Shown one piece after another: positions 6,527 to 16,004 of a DNA stretch of 64,000 nt (its first letter is position 1; every line of letters starts with the position of its first letter). The stretch is from NCBI RefSeq assembly GCF_030812915.1, contig NZ_JAUSTQ010000003.1, forward strand, positions 62,001 through 126,000, read 5' to 3'. Under the pieces are notes generated by a model that saw only the letters and a list, made by a program, of their open reading frames with translations, ran no database searches and was not told the origin of the DNA. Both the position numbers and the translations under genes were made by a program. The stretch is from Alkalibacillus salilacus. GTDB taxonomy: Bacteria > Bacillota > Bacilli > Bacillales > Alkalibacillaceae.

Positions 6527-8902
6527 TTATGAAATGACAATATTCTCAAATGTTCCGGCAGACCATTTCCGACCCAAATGAAGATATCCGTTTCTATAAT
6601 TTACATCTGAAGCGGTAAATGTATCAGATGTATCAAGACGTTTAACAGTGATGTCTGTTGAAGTTATATCTATTTGAATAGATATTTTATTATTCTCACC
6701 AATCGACGTTGTGCTCATTTCTTCTATTTTTGTAGCTGTCCCTTGATCTGCTCGATAAAGATCAAAATCACCATTTTGACCCAGTATCAAATTGTAACCA
6801 CTGCTGAATGACCCTGAATCATCAAATTCATCATTTTCGCTACAAAAAACAAGTGAAAGCCATCCCTCAGTTTTATGATTGGTGTATTCAAAATCAAGAT
6901 TTATAGTAACTGTGTCATTTAACTCACCTACCCATCCTTGCAAAACAAAATCTCTACCATCATTAGGATAAGTATCATCAAGCGTTTCGGTAAAACCAAA
7001 TTTATTACCATCTATAAAGCTACCTCGACTGGTTAGTGCTTTAAGCATTCCATGGAAATACATCTTTTGGTTAAACGGGGCGTTTTGTAATATAGGGGCG
7101 CTTCCATTAATCCATAGAGGATCGTCTGTAATAAACCCTTGAACACCTAAACCTAACAAATTGTCATGCTCATACCTTCTATTAACAGTAAAAATTAAAA
7201 CGTTTAAATCAGCATTAATACAGTCAGTTATATATGCGTTAGACACATCTCTTTGAATGCCAACATAGTCAACACCCATGTCAACTAATTCATTAGACGT
7301 ATGAGTTGTATCATCATCAGTTAACACGCAAGCAGTAATATTATTATCAAGAAACTGTTGAATATCTGTTAAATTATAAGACTGTAATAAGCAATACTCT
7401 TCTAAGCCATATTGATGTACTAATTCTACAATTTTAGCAGCACTATCTCTTGTCTTCGATTCAATAACATAAATCAAGCTTTTTCCAAATTCCTTAAAGA
7501 CATCATCTAAAGTAGGGTGATAGGTACTTTTAAAGCCATCCAGACAATCAACTTCAGCATTCTTAAAAGCTTGTGTAGTATATTCAGTTACACTACCAAT
7601 ATTTTTCGTTGTACGATCCACAGTATCATCATGAATAACCGCCAAACCTCCATCAGCTGTTAATCTGACGTCTAACTCTATTAATTCAATACCTAAAGAT
7701 TGACACCCTCTGAATGCTTCTAATGTATTTTCAGGAAAAATATTAGCGGCGCCTCGATGCCCAATGTACATCGGCTGTTGAATCTCAGATAATTTTTTTG
7801 ACTGATAAGTGTTTGTTGTTTTTGCCCTATGTTCATCGAATTCCGATTTGGTTGCTTGCTCATTATTCGTCACATTTCCTAATCCGACTTGTGATTTGGT
7901 AACACTGTGCGGATTAGATGTGTTGTCCTTGTGATTCGTGAATTCTTCTCGGACACGCGGCAAGTAAACATCAGGTGCGGTTGAGCCTTCGGTTATGGTT
8001 AGGTTTTCAAAAGAACTTGAAACGCTAGAATCTTCAGAACGTATATATAAACCTAAGATACAATACGAAGTTTCTGAATTGGTCGTAAATGTTTGCGTAT
8101 TGTTGTAATATTGTACATCATTTACTTCATTATCTGAACCATCGAACTCTTGTAACCTAATATATCCCCCCGTCAAATCACTACTGTCATCTCTTGGATT
8201 ACTCATTTTAATTCCTAAAGTATAAGTTTGAGAAGGTTTAACACTACTTAATGTAATACGTGAAGATTCGTATGTTGTACCTTCTGACGTGTGCGTAATC
8301 TTACTCGGACTATTCACCGTCACATTCTCGTGTAAATCCCATGCTTCGTTATCAAATAATGGAATTAAGTTCTTGGATTCTACTAAATTATCCACTTTTT
8401 GATCCAAAGTGCTAACGTCAGTACTTTCCAAACGATCAGCTTCTGATTTAGCGTAGTCTCCTTGATTATTTGCATAGGTAGCTGCATCGTTCGCATTAGT
8501 GACAGCATCATCAACCTTTTGCTCAAACTCGCTTAAGACAATTGTGTTAACCACTGTTCCTACTTGATCTAATGACTTACTGACTTTCAACTGAAAATGC
8601 CCTTGCGATGGTGCTACGATCACATCACCATTCGATTCATTGAGATGGATTTCTAGTAAATAATCGCCTGCAGGTAATAGGTTATTGTCGTCAAAATCGA
8701 ACGATAACTCGCCTTGATTGTTTTCTAGTGTTGCTGGCAAACTAAGCAATCGCCCTGTTTTATTACCAATCACGACTTCCACACTGTCATATTGATCAAA
8801 GTTAACAAGCGTGCCATCGTGATTAAACACATTAAGCGTAATCGTTGAGCCTGTATCAATTGACTTGATGTAGTGCGTATTATTCTTAGCCCTCACTCTC
8901 AT
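6527..8902 (-). CDS. tail spike: BppU N-terminus with glycerophosphodiesterase domain
   Basis: About 791 residues; ATG 8902 has AGGG 6 nt upstream, with an alternative ATG at 8908. Domains in order: a BppU/DUF2479-like baseplate attachment domain (about 1-125, GDYLLEIHLNESNGDVIVAPSQGHF); a coiled stretch; a beta-sandwich (about 180-310); a collar motif (NPHSVTKSQVGLGNVTNNEQAT); a GDPD domain (about 380-620, YIGHRGAANIFPENTLEAF, ELIELDVRL, AVIHDDTVDRTT, YVIESK); and a C-terminal lectin-like beta domain. It probably binds and cuts glycerol-phosphate teichoic acid during adsorption. A terminator separates it from the upstream tail gene. Confidence 0.88.
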   Translation of the reverse strand: MRVRAKNNTHYIKSIDTGSTITLNVFNHDGTLVNFDQYDSVEVVIGNKTGRLLSLPATLENNQGELSFDFDDNNLLPAGDYLLEIHLNESNGDVIVAPSQGHFQLKVSKSLDQVGTVVNTIVLSEFEQKVDDAVTNANDAATYANNQGDYAKSEADRLESTDVSTLDQKVDNLVESKNLIPLFDNEAWDLHENVTVNSPSKITHTSEGTTYESSRITLSSVKPSQTYTLGIKMSNPRDDSSDLTGGYIRLQEFDGSDNEVNDVQYYNNTQTFTTNSETSYCILGLYIRSEDSSVSSSFENLTITEGSTAPDVYLPRVREEFTNHKDNTSNPHSVTKSQVGLGNVTNNEQATKSEFDEHRAKTTNTYQSKKLSEIQQPMYIGHRGAANIFPENTLEAFRGCQSLGIELIELDVRLTADGGLAVIHDDTVDRTTKNIGSVTEYTTQAFKNAEVDCLDGFKSTYHPTLDDVFKEFGKSLIYVIESKTRDSAAKIVELVHQYGLEEYCLLQSYNLTDIQQFLDNNITACVLTDDDTTHTSNELVDMGVDYVGIQRDVSNAYITDCINADLNVLIFTVNRRYEHDNLLGLGVQGFITDDPLWINGSAPILQNAPFNQKMYFHGMLKALTSRGSFIDGNKFGFTETLDDTYPNDGRDFVLQGWVGELNDTVTINLDFEYTNHKTEGWLSLVFCSENDEFDDSGSFSSGYNLILGQNGDFDLYRADQGTATKIEEMSTTSIGENNKISIQIDITSTDITVKRLDTSDTFTASDVNYRNGYLHLGRKWSAGTFENIVIS

Positions 8903-8920
8903 CTGCATCCCTCGCTTTCA

Positions 8921-8944
8921 TAATAAAAAACGCCTGATTGGCGT
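8921..8944 (-). terminator. terminator between tail endopeptidase and tail spike
   Basis: On the minus strand AACGCC-aatca-GGCGTT is followed by TTTTTATTAT. It begins at the stop codon of the endopeptidase gene. Its place inside the late operon implies read-through or a separate promoter for the spike and lysis genes. Confidence 0.85.
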
Positions 8945-10710
8945 TATTGTTGATACCCTATGATTGTTACGACTGTTCTTAAAAACCCTGTGTTTTCATC
9001 CGGAGCATTACTTCCCGTCGATTCAATTTTAATATGATAGTCCTTCCCAGCTTCGACTATATCTTTAATATCAGCTGAAATCATTTCAATTTCTGGATTG
9101 TTTGATGATGGTCTAGGCGGTGTCCATCTATTGATACCAAACAAATCATTGGTATCCCATTCTGTTTCCATCGTCACAAAACCAAGTCCAGCATCGCTTT
9201 CTTCCGCATAATCATAATAGCCTTGGCCAAACTCAAACAACAAAATATTGGCTTGATCAACGTTTGTCCAACTAACTTGTTCTGAATACTGATAACGCAC
9301 AGGAAGTGCGCTAATTGCCAACTCTGCACTAACAATCGTAAAGTTATCCGGTATGCTAAAACTAGCGTTTGCTATTGGTTTTGCACCAACATGTTGCGCT
9401 CCCACATGTTGATATTGAGGCATTTGCGTTACAAACTTGGATAGTACGCCTTCACCACCTGCCAACTGGGAGCCATTCGAAGCTGTTTTCAATGGAACGG
9501 TATTAGCATTAATAGAGCCTGTCTGTAATCGGTTGGCATCTTTCGTAATGTTATCTGTTTCTGGTTTACTGTAAGCGTATTCTTCTAATCTGCTTTCAGG
9601 TATTTTTTGATTAATCTGTTGCTGTAATTCCTTCCAAACATTCTGCGCTTCTTCTTCCGTAAATTCTGTGAAGTCACCTAACTTAACTTTTTTAGCTGAT
9701 CGATCAACAATGCTACGCTCTTGTTCGAATATGCGCGCTTCTAAGTAGAGAGGTGGTTCAAATCCTGTATATTTCATTTTGATCGTATCGCCAAAACGAA
9801 AACGCTTGTTTTCTAAGCCAGGTACATGTTCTAAGTCGACAATATCAGCTTCAAATTCAATAACTGCATTAATGCGTTTGTTTAGTTCGGTTTGTGTGTA
9901 TTGCTTTAATTCTGATTCAGTCATGTCTTGACTTGTTGATTGCGGCTCATACGTACCGATTAGATGCTGTAATTCGTCATTCTCATCACGTCTACCCCAT
10001 CGTTCAAGCGCGTCTTGATCTTCAACTAGCACTTCTAAATGACTTCCGTCTTCGCGCTCTGGGCCAATACCGACTAACGCTGTAAAAATGTTATCCGTTT
10101 TTTCTGTACGCTTAATGCTTGCTAAATCTTTGCCAAAAGTCGCCTCACGGCCTCGCCAACGTCCACGTCTTTCAAGCAAGTCAACAAAACGACCTATGAT
10201 CCGATTGCCATCCGTTTCAACTCTGAACCTTAATTCAGCGTCAATTTCTTTTGCAATAGTTTTCAAAAATGCGAACGGATTACGATGGCTGTCTACTTCA
10301 AATGTTCTATACTTATCTATTTCAACAATGCCTGGGCGCCATTCTGTATTATTTGTGGCATGGCCAATCATCTGTGATGCTGTCTGTCCGGTGAATGCTT
10401 GCGGATAGATGATCGCTTGTTTTTTGATTTCTAAATAACTCGCTTTCGCATAAACTTCGGCTTGATGATTTAAATTTTTGATGGTTTCTTCGATAATGAA
10501 TTCACGATACTCACCGTCTTCGCCTGGAATAATGAGACGATTGCGCTTCTCTAAAAACTGACTGAATTGTTTATTAGTAAACGTTGTGAAATTATACGTC
10601 TCAAGCGTGTCCTTTAAAGACTGTTTATGCACATCTTCCAAAATGTGCTTTTCAGTTATGACGTCTAGAATGCGGTCATTTTGTTGGTCTAAAATGTGGA
10701 TTTGCGACAT
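8944..10710 (-). CDS. tail-associated protein, prophage endopeptidase tail (Tal) family
   Basis: 588 residues. The N-terminal 350 residues match the Prophage_tail/Tal fold (HILDQQNDRILDVI, FIIEETIKN, EIDAELRFRVE, DNIFTALVGIGPE). In siphoviruses this protein forms the trimeric tip of the tail below Dit. The C-terminal part (about 430-588) is a beta-rich domain probably involved in binding. No clear lytic motif is visible, so peptidase activity is not claimed. It is 14 nt from dit and followed at once by a terminator. Confidence 0.88.
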   Translation of the reverse strand: MSQIHILDQQNDRILDVITEKHILEDVHKQSLKDTLETYNFTTFTNKQFSQFLEKRNRLIIPGEDGEYREFIIEETIKNLNHQAEVYAKASYLEIKKQAIIYPQAFTGQTASQMIGHATNNTEWRPGIVEIDKYRTFEVDSHRNPFAFLKTIAKEIDAELRFRVETDGNRIIGRFVDLLERRGRWRGREATFGKDLASIKRTEKTDNIFTALVGIGPEREDGSHLEVLVEDQDALERWGRRDENDELQHLIGTYEPQSTSQDMTESELKQYTQTELNKRINAVIEFEADIVDLEHVPGLENKRFRFGDTIKMKYTGFEPPLYLEARIFEQERSIVDRSAKKVKLGDFTEFTEEEAQNVWKELQQQINQKIPESRLEEYAYSKPETDNITKDANRLQTGSINANTVPLKTASNGSQLAGGEGVLSKFVTQMPQYQHVGAQHVGAKPIANASFSIPDNFTIVSAELAISALPVRYQYSEQVSWTNVDQANILLFEFGQGYYDYAEESDAGLGFVTMETEWDTNDLFGINRWTPPRPSSNNPEIEMISADIKDIVEAGKDYHIKIESTGSNAPDENTGFLRTVVTIIGYQQ

Positions 10711-10724
10711 GTTTTCACCTGCCT

Positions 10725-12173
10725 TTATTTATAAGTTGGTCTGTAATGGACCGCACCCTTCAATTTATTGTTGCCAGGCAAAACAGCCAGGTTATTATTA
10801 CCTAGTGGCAATTCAAAATATGATGCGCCAAAATCTTTTAGATAAGTCGCGTCTTCACCATTAATTAAGATTGCTTCATTTTCATGATCGAACGTAACTT
10901 GATCGCCTTCATAAGCAATATAAGGCGTCTCATCTTCAAGTTCTTCCGATAACTCATAGGCTTTAATCGAATTAATTCTAGGTACGTTCGGAACGCCTAT
11001 ACTGCCATAAGTGCCCATATGAACTTGGACATATTTCAGGCGTCCTTGATATTCGTTCTCTGCATCTAAAAACCAACTGGTAAGGCTGTCATAATGGTTT
11101 TCTGTTATGCCTGTTCCAACCTGTGCCACATAAAATTTAAACGTTTGGCCTTCGCGTCTAAATCGCAACACGCCATGAAAGTGATTATCAAACCGCCAGT
11201 AGTTTTCAGAGTTGATTTTGTAATTTGTTCCCCACCCAAAAAACTCACCGTATCTTGCTTCAGCTGAATAACGTGATAAAGATGCTGTACTGTCCATAAT
11301 CGCCATCTTTCCTAAAACATTATTATTTTCATCAAATAAATAAAATTCAATTCGATAAGTGGCGTCAGGATCATCTGCATCAACTCGACAATACATTTCA
11401 ACTTCAAAATCCTGTGCTGGATCAACTTCTTTCATCATGGCGGGACCATGCCAACCATCACCAGAACCGTAACTAGCGATGGTTATGCCTGTTCCATCCA
11501 CACCCATCTCACCCGACACATCACCATCAACTGATGTTCCGGTAGATGACCATGTATCTAAACTTTCACCATATTCTTCTAACAAAAGAATTCTCGTATC
11601 AACAACAGTTTGGTCAACTTCAACAGGTCGCCCAATCATCATATACTCATCGCCATCACTGACCATTGCGAATGTGATTGGGGCTAGTACATCAAGCGTG
11701 AAGGTTGGCTTTGCAGCTTGGGTGCCTTCCACATTAATCATAGTGGCTTGGTCGGATAATTTCGCTTCGATTTCCGGACCATATTTATAAGACTCACATA
11801 AAAACGTGATCGTGCCTTTGCGTAATGTAGGTGCAGGACGTGAATAATCACTTATACTCCCTGTCACTCGACCAATATAGGTTTTACCAGGAACGTTATC
11901 AAATTGAATTTCGGCATTTTCTTGCGTTAATAAAAAAGCGTTCAATTCATCAAGTAATTCCTGCTCATGTTCTTCATCGCGTACAGTAAAGCCAATCGGT
12001 TGGTCAATCCGTTTTAATTCAACATTGGTTTTACCTAAGTGAGCACCATCTTTGCCTGGTGCACTGACCGTTTCAATTTCATGTGGCGCGAATGGTGCTT
12101 CTTTTCTACCACGCAACAAATACAACCACTCTTTACGCTCACCATTGATAGATAAAGTTTTAGGCAAATTCAC
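10725..12173 (-). CDS. distal tail protein (Dit) with large inserted binding domain
   Basis: 482 residues, about twice the usual length. The N-terminal belt domain (1-140) has the family pattern (ETVSAPGKDGAHLGKT, YIGRVTGSISDYSR, GTITFLCESYKYG). The end (NNLAVLPGNNKLKG) is the normal Dit C-terminal strand. Between them, about residues 190-405 form a beta-sandwich rich in W, Y and D (GYSGDGWHG-like, YRIEFYLFDENNNVLGK, FRREGQTFKFYVAQVG), resembling a carbohydrate-binding module, as in so-called evolved Dits. It overlaps the tape-measure stop by 14 nt. Confidence 0.87.
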   Translation of the reverse strand: MNLPKTLSINGERKEWLYLLRGRKEAPFAPHEIETVSAPGKDGAHLGKTNVELKRIDQPIGFTVRDEEHEQELLDELNAFLLTQENAEIQFDNVPGKTYIGRVTGSISDYSRPAPTLRKGTITFLCESYKYGPEIEAKLSDQATMINVEGTQAAKPTFTLDVLAPITFAMVSDGDEYMMIGRPVEVDQTVVDTRILLLEEYGESLDTWSSTGTSVDGDVSGEMGVDGTGITIASYGSGDGWHGPAMMKEVDPAQDFEVEMYCRVDADDPDATYRIEFYLFDENNNVLGKMAIMDSTASLSRYSAEARYGEFFGWGTNYKINSENYWRFDNHFHGVLRFRREGQTFKFYVAQVGTGITENHYDSLTSWFLDAENEYQGRLKYVQVHMGTYGSIGVPNVPRINSIKAYELSEELEDETPYIAYEGDQVTFDHENEAILINGEDATYLKDFGASYFELPLGNNNLAVLPGNNKLKGAVHYRPTYK

Positions 12174-15100
12174 CCCTCACTCTCTGTTCGCGGTTTTGGA
12201 ACTCGGTGATGTGTTTGTGTGTCTGTCTACCGACTTCGCGACCGTCTATTTGGTTGATAACGGTTGTATAAACAACTGCCTCACCTTGCATTGATTGGTT
12301 GTTTAATTGATTAACCACACGGTTAGCTTCACCTGGAGCGCTTGCGCCTGAAGCATAAGCAGGAAAGTTATTCATAGCATCAATCATGCGTTTGGATTCT
12401 TGATGTGTGAAGACTTCTGTACCCCGTGGCAAATCATAAACACCAGCATTCAAAGCCGACCATTGATTACCAACACGTGTCAATTCCCAACCCTCTTCAC
12501 CGACTAAAGCAGGGCCACCCGGATGACTATCTGTTCCTTCTGCGTATGACAATCCGTTATACGTAGGTTGAATAGGTGTTTTTAGTGGTAACGTTAATCG
12601 TTGTCTGAACTCCCAAAGCCCTTTTATTTGCGGTTCAATATTAACTCCTAATGGCAATGTTAATCTACTTCTAAATTTGTGGATGGATGGGTTAATAGCT
12701 AAATTGACGTTAGGTTCATAAGGTGTGTTAGATGCTAAATCGTTCATATCTTTTAAGTGACCTTTAGCCGTTTGCAAGTTGCCAATTTGATCGTTGATTT
12801 TATCGACTTGGTTTTGATAGTCATCAGTTAGTTTGTAACTTGCTGATGCGTTTTTTGACAGTTCGTCACGTTGTGTTTTTAACCTGCCGATTTCATCTTC
12901 AATCTTCTGTAACCCTTCGCCTTTAGCAGCGTTAATATCAAAGTTTGATAAGACGATTTGTTCATATTCATTTTTCAGCCGATCGATCTTATCTAATTGT
13001 TTATTGGTTTCCTCTAAATCACCTTGTTTTGTTTCAATAATATCTTCTTGCGCATTCAACTGATCTTTAAGACTCTGCTCTTTGTCACGTTCTTTGTTCA
13101 AGTTCTCCTGCGTTTTATCAAGTTCAGCCACGACTTGATCGAATCGTTTATCGCCAGTCGATAAACCATCTTTTTCTAATTCTCTTAAATCTGCATAAAG
13201 ATCTCGTTTATCGCTTTCGAGATCATTAACCACTTTAATCTGATCAACATAATCTTGTTGTAACCTTTTGCGTTCTTGACTTGCGCTTTTGATTTCTTCT
13301 TCAAGTTCTTGTTGTTCTTCTTTTAATCGATTTTCTTCTTGTAACGCTTCAGCCAATTCACGTTGCGTTTCCATACGTAATTCTTCACGTTTCGCATCGT
13401 TCAATTCTTTTAATGTTTCTAAGTTATCAGCATAAGCATTACCTTCTTCACTAATTGCGCCTGCTGCATCAGGGGCTTGGTCAATAATGTTATCGTTTAA
13501 CTCAATGAATTCTTCCATCTCACCATTCGTTAGTGTTGATTTTTCGAGCAATTCACTTTGACGATCACGTAATTCGGCAATTTTATCTTCAGACTTCGCA
13601 TCTTTTATTTGATCTAAGATGTCCATGTACTCAACCATTTCATCTTTCGATAAGCGGTTAGCACGTTCAAGTTCTTCAAATCGGCTGATTAAATCTTCAG
13701 TTTGATTAACTTCTTCTTTCATCGATTCGATATAATCAAAATTAATATCAAGAGCCTTTTCTTTATCGCGTGTTAAAGCGTAAACCGCTGTGCCTAATGC
13801 GGTAACACCACCAACAGCTAAGCCGACAGGGCCACCCATGCCCATCATGCCAATACGTGCAATCAAACCTCTTCCGCCTGCTTTACCTAAAAGCGATAGC
13901 AAGCCTCCGCCTACACGCATAATGCCACCGACTGCGGTTGTAATACCGCCCAAAGCAACACTTGCAGGGCCAACTGCGGCTGCAATACCTGCCCATTTCA
14001 AGATTTGTTTTTGTTGCTCTTCATCTAACTCGCCAAACTTATGAATCATTTCGGTAGTATAATCAACAATGTCATTAAAAACAGGTAACAAATGATCAGC
14101 AGCTGCTATGCCTGCACTTTCAAGTGATGAACGAAATTCGCGCATACTACCATTCGTGTTGTCGTTCATGGTGTCAGCCATTTCTCTAGCAGAACCTTCT
14201 GAATTCTCAAGTTCTTTGGTGAATTCACCTAAATCATCCGATCCTCGATTCATAACTGCTAGCCAACCCGCTGATGCTTCTTGACCAAAGATATTAGAGA
14301 GGGCCACATTCTTAGCTTCTTCGTCGTAATCTTTCATAGAGCCTTGTAATTCTGATATGACTTCATCTAAAGACTTCATGTTGCCTTCTGAATTAAACAA
14401 CTCAACGCCTAATTCTTCCATGGTACTTTTAGCTCGACCAGTTGGGTTCATAAGTCGTGTTAAACCACCACGCAACGCTGTACCTGCTTTGGATCCTTGA
14501 ATACCTGCGTCACTCATAAAGCCGATTGCCGCTGCAGTTTCTTCAACGGAAACACCTAAGTTATTCGCGATAGGTGCAGCATAAGCCATAGCCTGCCCCA
14601 TCTGATTGACATCGGTATTCGCATTAGAAGATGAGTAAGCTAACACGTCAGACACTTCTGATGCTTTGCTCGCTTCAATCTCAAAACCACTCATGATATT
14701 GGATGTAATATCCGACGCTGTGGCTAAATCCATTTGCGCAGCACTCGCTAAGTCAAGTAAACCAGGCATGGCGCCTAAGACTTCATTAACTTCAAAGCCT
14801 GCGCGCGCTAAGTATTCTTGAGCACCTGCAGTTTCACGCGCACTAAAACGTGTGGATTCACCCATATCGCGCGCTTGCGATTCGAGTTTTTCCATTTCTT
14901 CGCCAGTCGCACCACTGACAGCTTGCACTTTGGACATGGACTCTTCAAAGTCTGATGCAACTTTGATCGCTGCACCTGCTATTCCTGCGATTGGTGTGGT
15001 AACCCCCATCGTAGCCGAACGTCCGAACGTCATCATACCTTGTCCAACGCTTTGGAACTTTTGTCCTGTTGCATCTAAGTTATTACCTAATCGTTTCATT

Positions 15101-15483
15101 GGATTCGTTTGATTCTCAATTGACTTGGTTAAATCTTCTAACTGTTGTTCGGTTCGATTCATTGAAGCGCGCGCTTTGTTGTATTCTTCGGCTAAATACT
15201 TTGTTCGTGCCGCGTTTTCACCTTTTGTTTTTCTTGTTTCGTCATATCGTTTCTTGAGCGTTTTTAAATGTTCTTCTTGTGTTTTATGTTTTCGATTAAG
15301 AATGTCTTGTTGCTGACGTAACCCTTTAAGGCTTGATGCGTACTTCTCACCACGCGATCGGACTTCACTCATTTCCGATTTCAAACCACGCAAATCGCGA
15401 CTAAAATCTTTTATCGAACGTGAAGCACCATCATCTTCCCACGACAATCGGGTGCGCAAATTACCAACGTCTTTGCTTGCCAT
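12160..15483 (-). CDS. tail tape-measure protein
   Basis: 1107 residues. An N-terminal coiled coil (about 20-130) leads into the conserved TIGR01760 core (FEESMSKVQAVSGATGEEM, ARETAGAQEYLARAGF, YAAPIANNLGVSVEETAAAIG). Hydrophobic Gly-rich segments lie at about 490-580 (GPASVALGGITTAVGGIM). A long coiled coil follows (590-900), then a tail with two similar copies of RLTLPL at about 945-985. It sets tail length and may help DNA cross the membrane. It starts 17 nt after the gpGT stop. Confidence 0.93.
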   Translation of the reverse strand: MASKDVGNLRTRLSWEDDGASRSIKDFSRDLRGLKSEMSEVRSRGEKYASSLKGLRQQQDILNRKHKTQEEHLKTLKKRYDETRKTKGENAARTKYLAEEYNKARASMNRTEQQLEDLTKSIENQTNPMKRLGNNLDATGQKFQSVGQGMMTFGRSATMGVTTPIAGIAGAAIKVASDFEESMSKVQAVSGATGEEMEKLESQARDMGESTRFSARETAGAQEYLARAGFEVNEVLGAMPGLLDLASAAQMDLATASDITSNIMSGFEIEASKASEVSDVLAYSSSNANTDVNQMGQAMAYAAPIANNLGVSVEETAAAIGFMSDAGIQGSKAGTALRGGLTRLMNPTGRAKSTMEELGVELFNSEGNMKSLDEVISELQGSMKDYDEEAKNVALSNIFGQEASAGWLAVMNRGSDDLGEFTKELENSEGSAREMADTMNDNTNGSMREFRSSLESAGIAAADHLLPVFNDIVDYTTEMIHKFGELDEEQQKQILKWAGIAAAVGPASVALGGITTAVGGIMRVGGGLLSLLGKAGGRGLIARIGMMGMGGPVGLAVGGVTALGTAVYALTRDKEKALDINFDYIESMKEEVNQTEDLISRFEELERANRLSKDEMVEYMDILDQIKDAKSEDKIAELRDRQSELLEKSTLTNGEMEEFIELNDNIIDQAPDAAGAISEEGNAYADNLETLKELNDAKREELRMETQRELAEALQEENRLKEEQQELEEEIKSASQERKRLQQDYVDQIKVVNDLESDKRDLYADLRELEKDGLSTGDKRFDQVVAELDKTQENLNKERDKEQSLKDQLNAQEDIIETKQGDLEETNKQLDKIDRLKNEYEQIVLSNFDINAAKGEGLQKIEDEIGRLKTQRDELSKNASASYKLTDDYQNQVDKINDQIGNLQTAKGHLKDMNDLASNTPYEPNVNLAINPSIHKFRSRLTLPLGVNIEPQIKGLWEFRQRLTLPLKTPIQPTYNGLSYAEGTDSHPGGPALVGEEGWELTRVGNQWSALNAGVYDLPRGTEVFTHQESKRMIDAMNNFPAYASGASAPGEANRVVNQLNNQSMQGEAVVYTTVINQIDGREVGRQTHKHITEFQNREQRVRGEFA

Positions 15484-15500
15484 CTATCTCACCTGCCTTC

Positions 15501-15994
15501 TTAGAAAACATCGTTAATGTACTTTTGCACTTTCGGTTTTTCTTGGTCTAAAGTCGCAATACTATAAAAAAAGTGGACATCTAACTGATCAATTTCAGTC
15601 AATGTCCACTTCTGTGCTTGTGGATTTTGAGGGAACATCATGCTTTTATAAAAATGTTGGAGGGAAGTGTAAGCCTCCTGTGCTGTTACTTCCCCTCCTC
15701 GTTTCCCTCATCATCCTGCTTAATGCCATAAATTGCTTCTAACAGTTTACGGTCAACGTATTCACGACTTGCACCCTCATAAAGCTGATCGATGGTGAAT
15801 TGTTTATCGAAAATAATATCAGTCAAAATCGACATAATCTCATCATCTTCAGCTAATAAGTCTTTGGCAGATGGATCTTGTTCTCGTTCCTCAGCATTTG
15901 CTTGTACCTCTAAGAATTTGCGCTTGGCTAACATCGGTACATAAGGTGCGCTGAATGTTTGTTTGTTACCATCTATTACAAGTTCGATTTGCAT
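15501..15994 (-). CDS. tail assembly chaperone fusion gpGT made by -1 frameshift
   Basis: The gpG frame ends GAG GAG GGG AAG TAA. Shifting back one base at GGGGAAG (15689-15695) continues as EVTAQEAYTSLQHFYKSMMF and runs 63 codons to a TAA at 15501. That frame has no ribosome site of its own. A gpG/gpGT pair directly upstream of the tape-measure gene is the standard siphovirus layout. The slip site is not a textbook XXXYYYZ heptamer: the P-site GGG re-pairs perfectly and the A-site only partly. The fusion would be about 164 residues. Confidence 0.75.
15686..15994 (-). CDS. tail assembly chaperone gpG
   Basis: 102 residues, acidic and helical, starting MQIELVIDGNKQTFSAPYVPM, the usual beginning of Gram-positive gpG-like proteins. 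It binds the tape-measure protein during tail assembly. The end DDEGNEEGK coincides with the frameshift site used for gpGT. It lies 10 nt downstream of the major tail protein gene. Confidence 0.85.
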   Translation of the reverse strand: MQIELVIDGNKQTFSAPYVPMLAKRKFLEVQANAEEREQDPSAKDLLAEDDEIMSILTDIIFDKQFTIDQLYEGASREYVDRKLLEAIYGIKQDDEGNEEGK

Positions 15995-16004
15995 ACGTTA
16001 CCTC

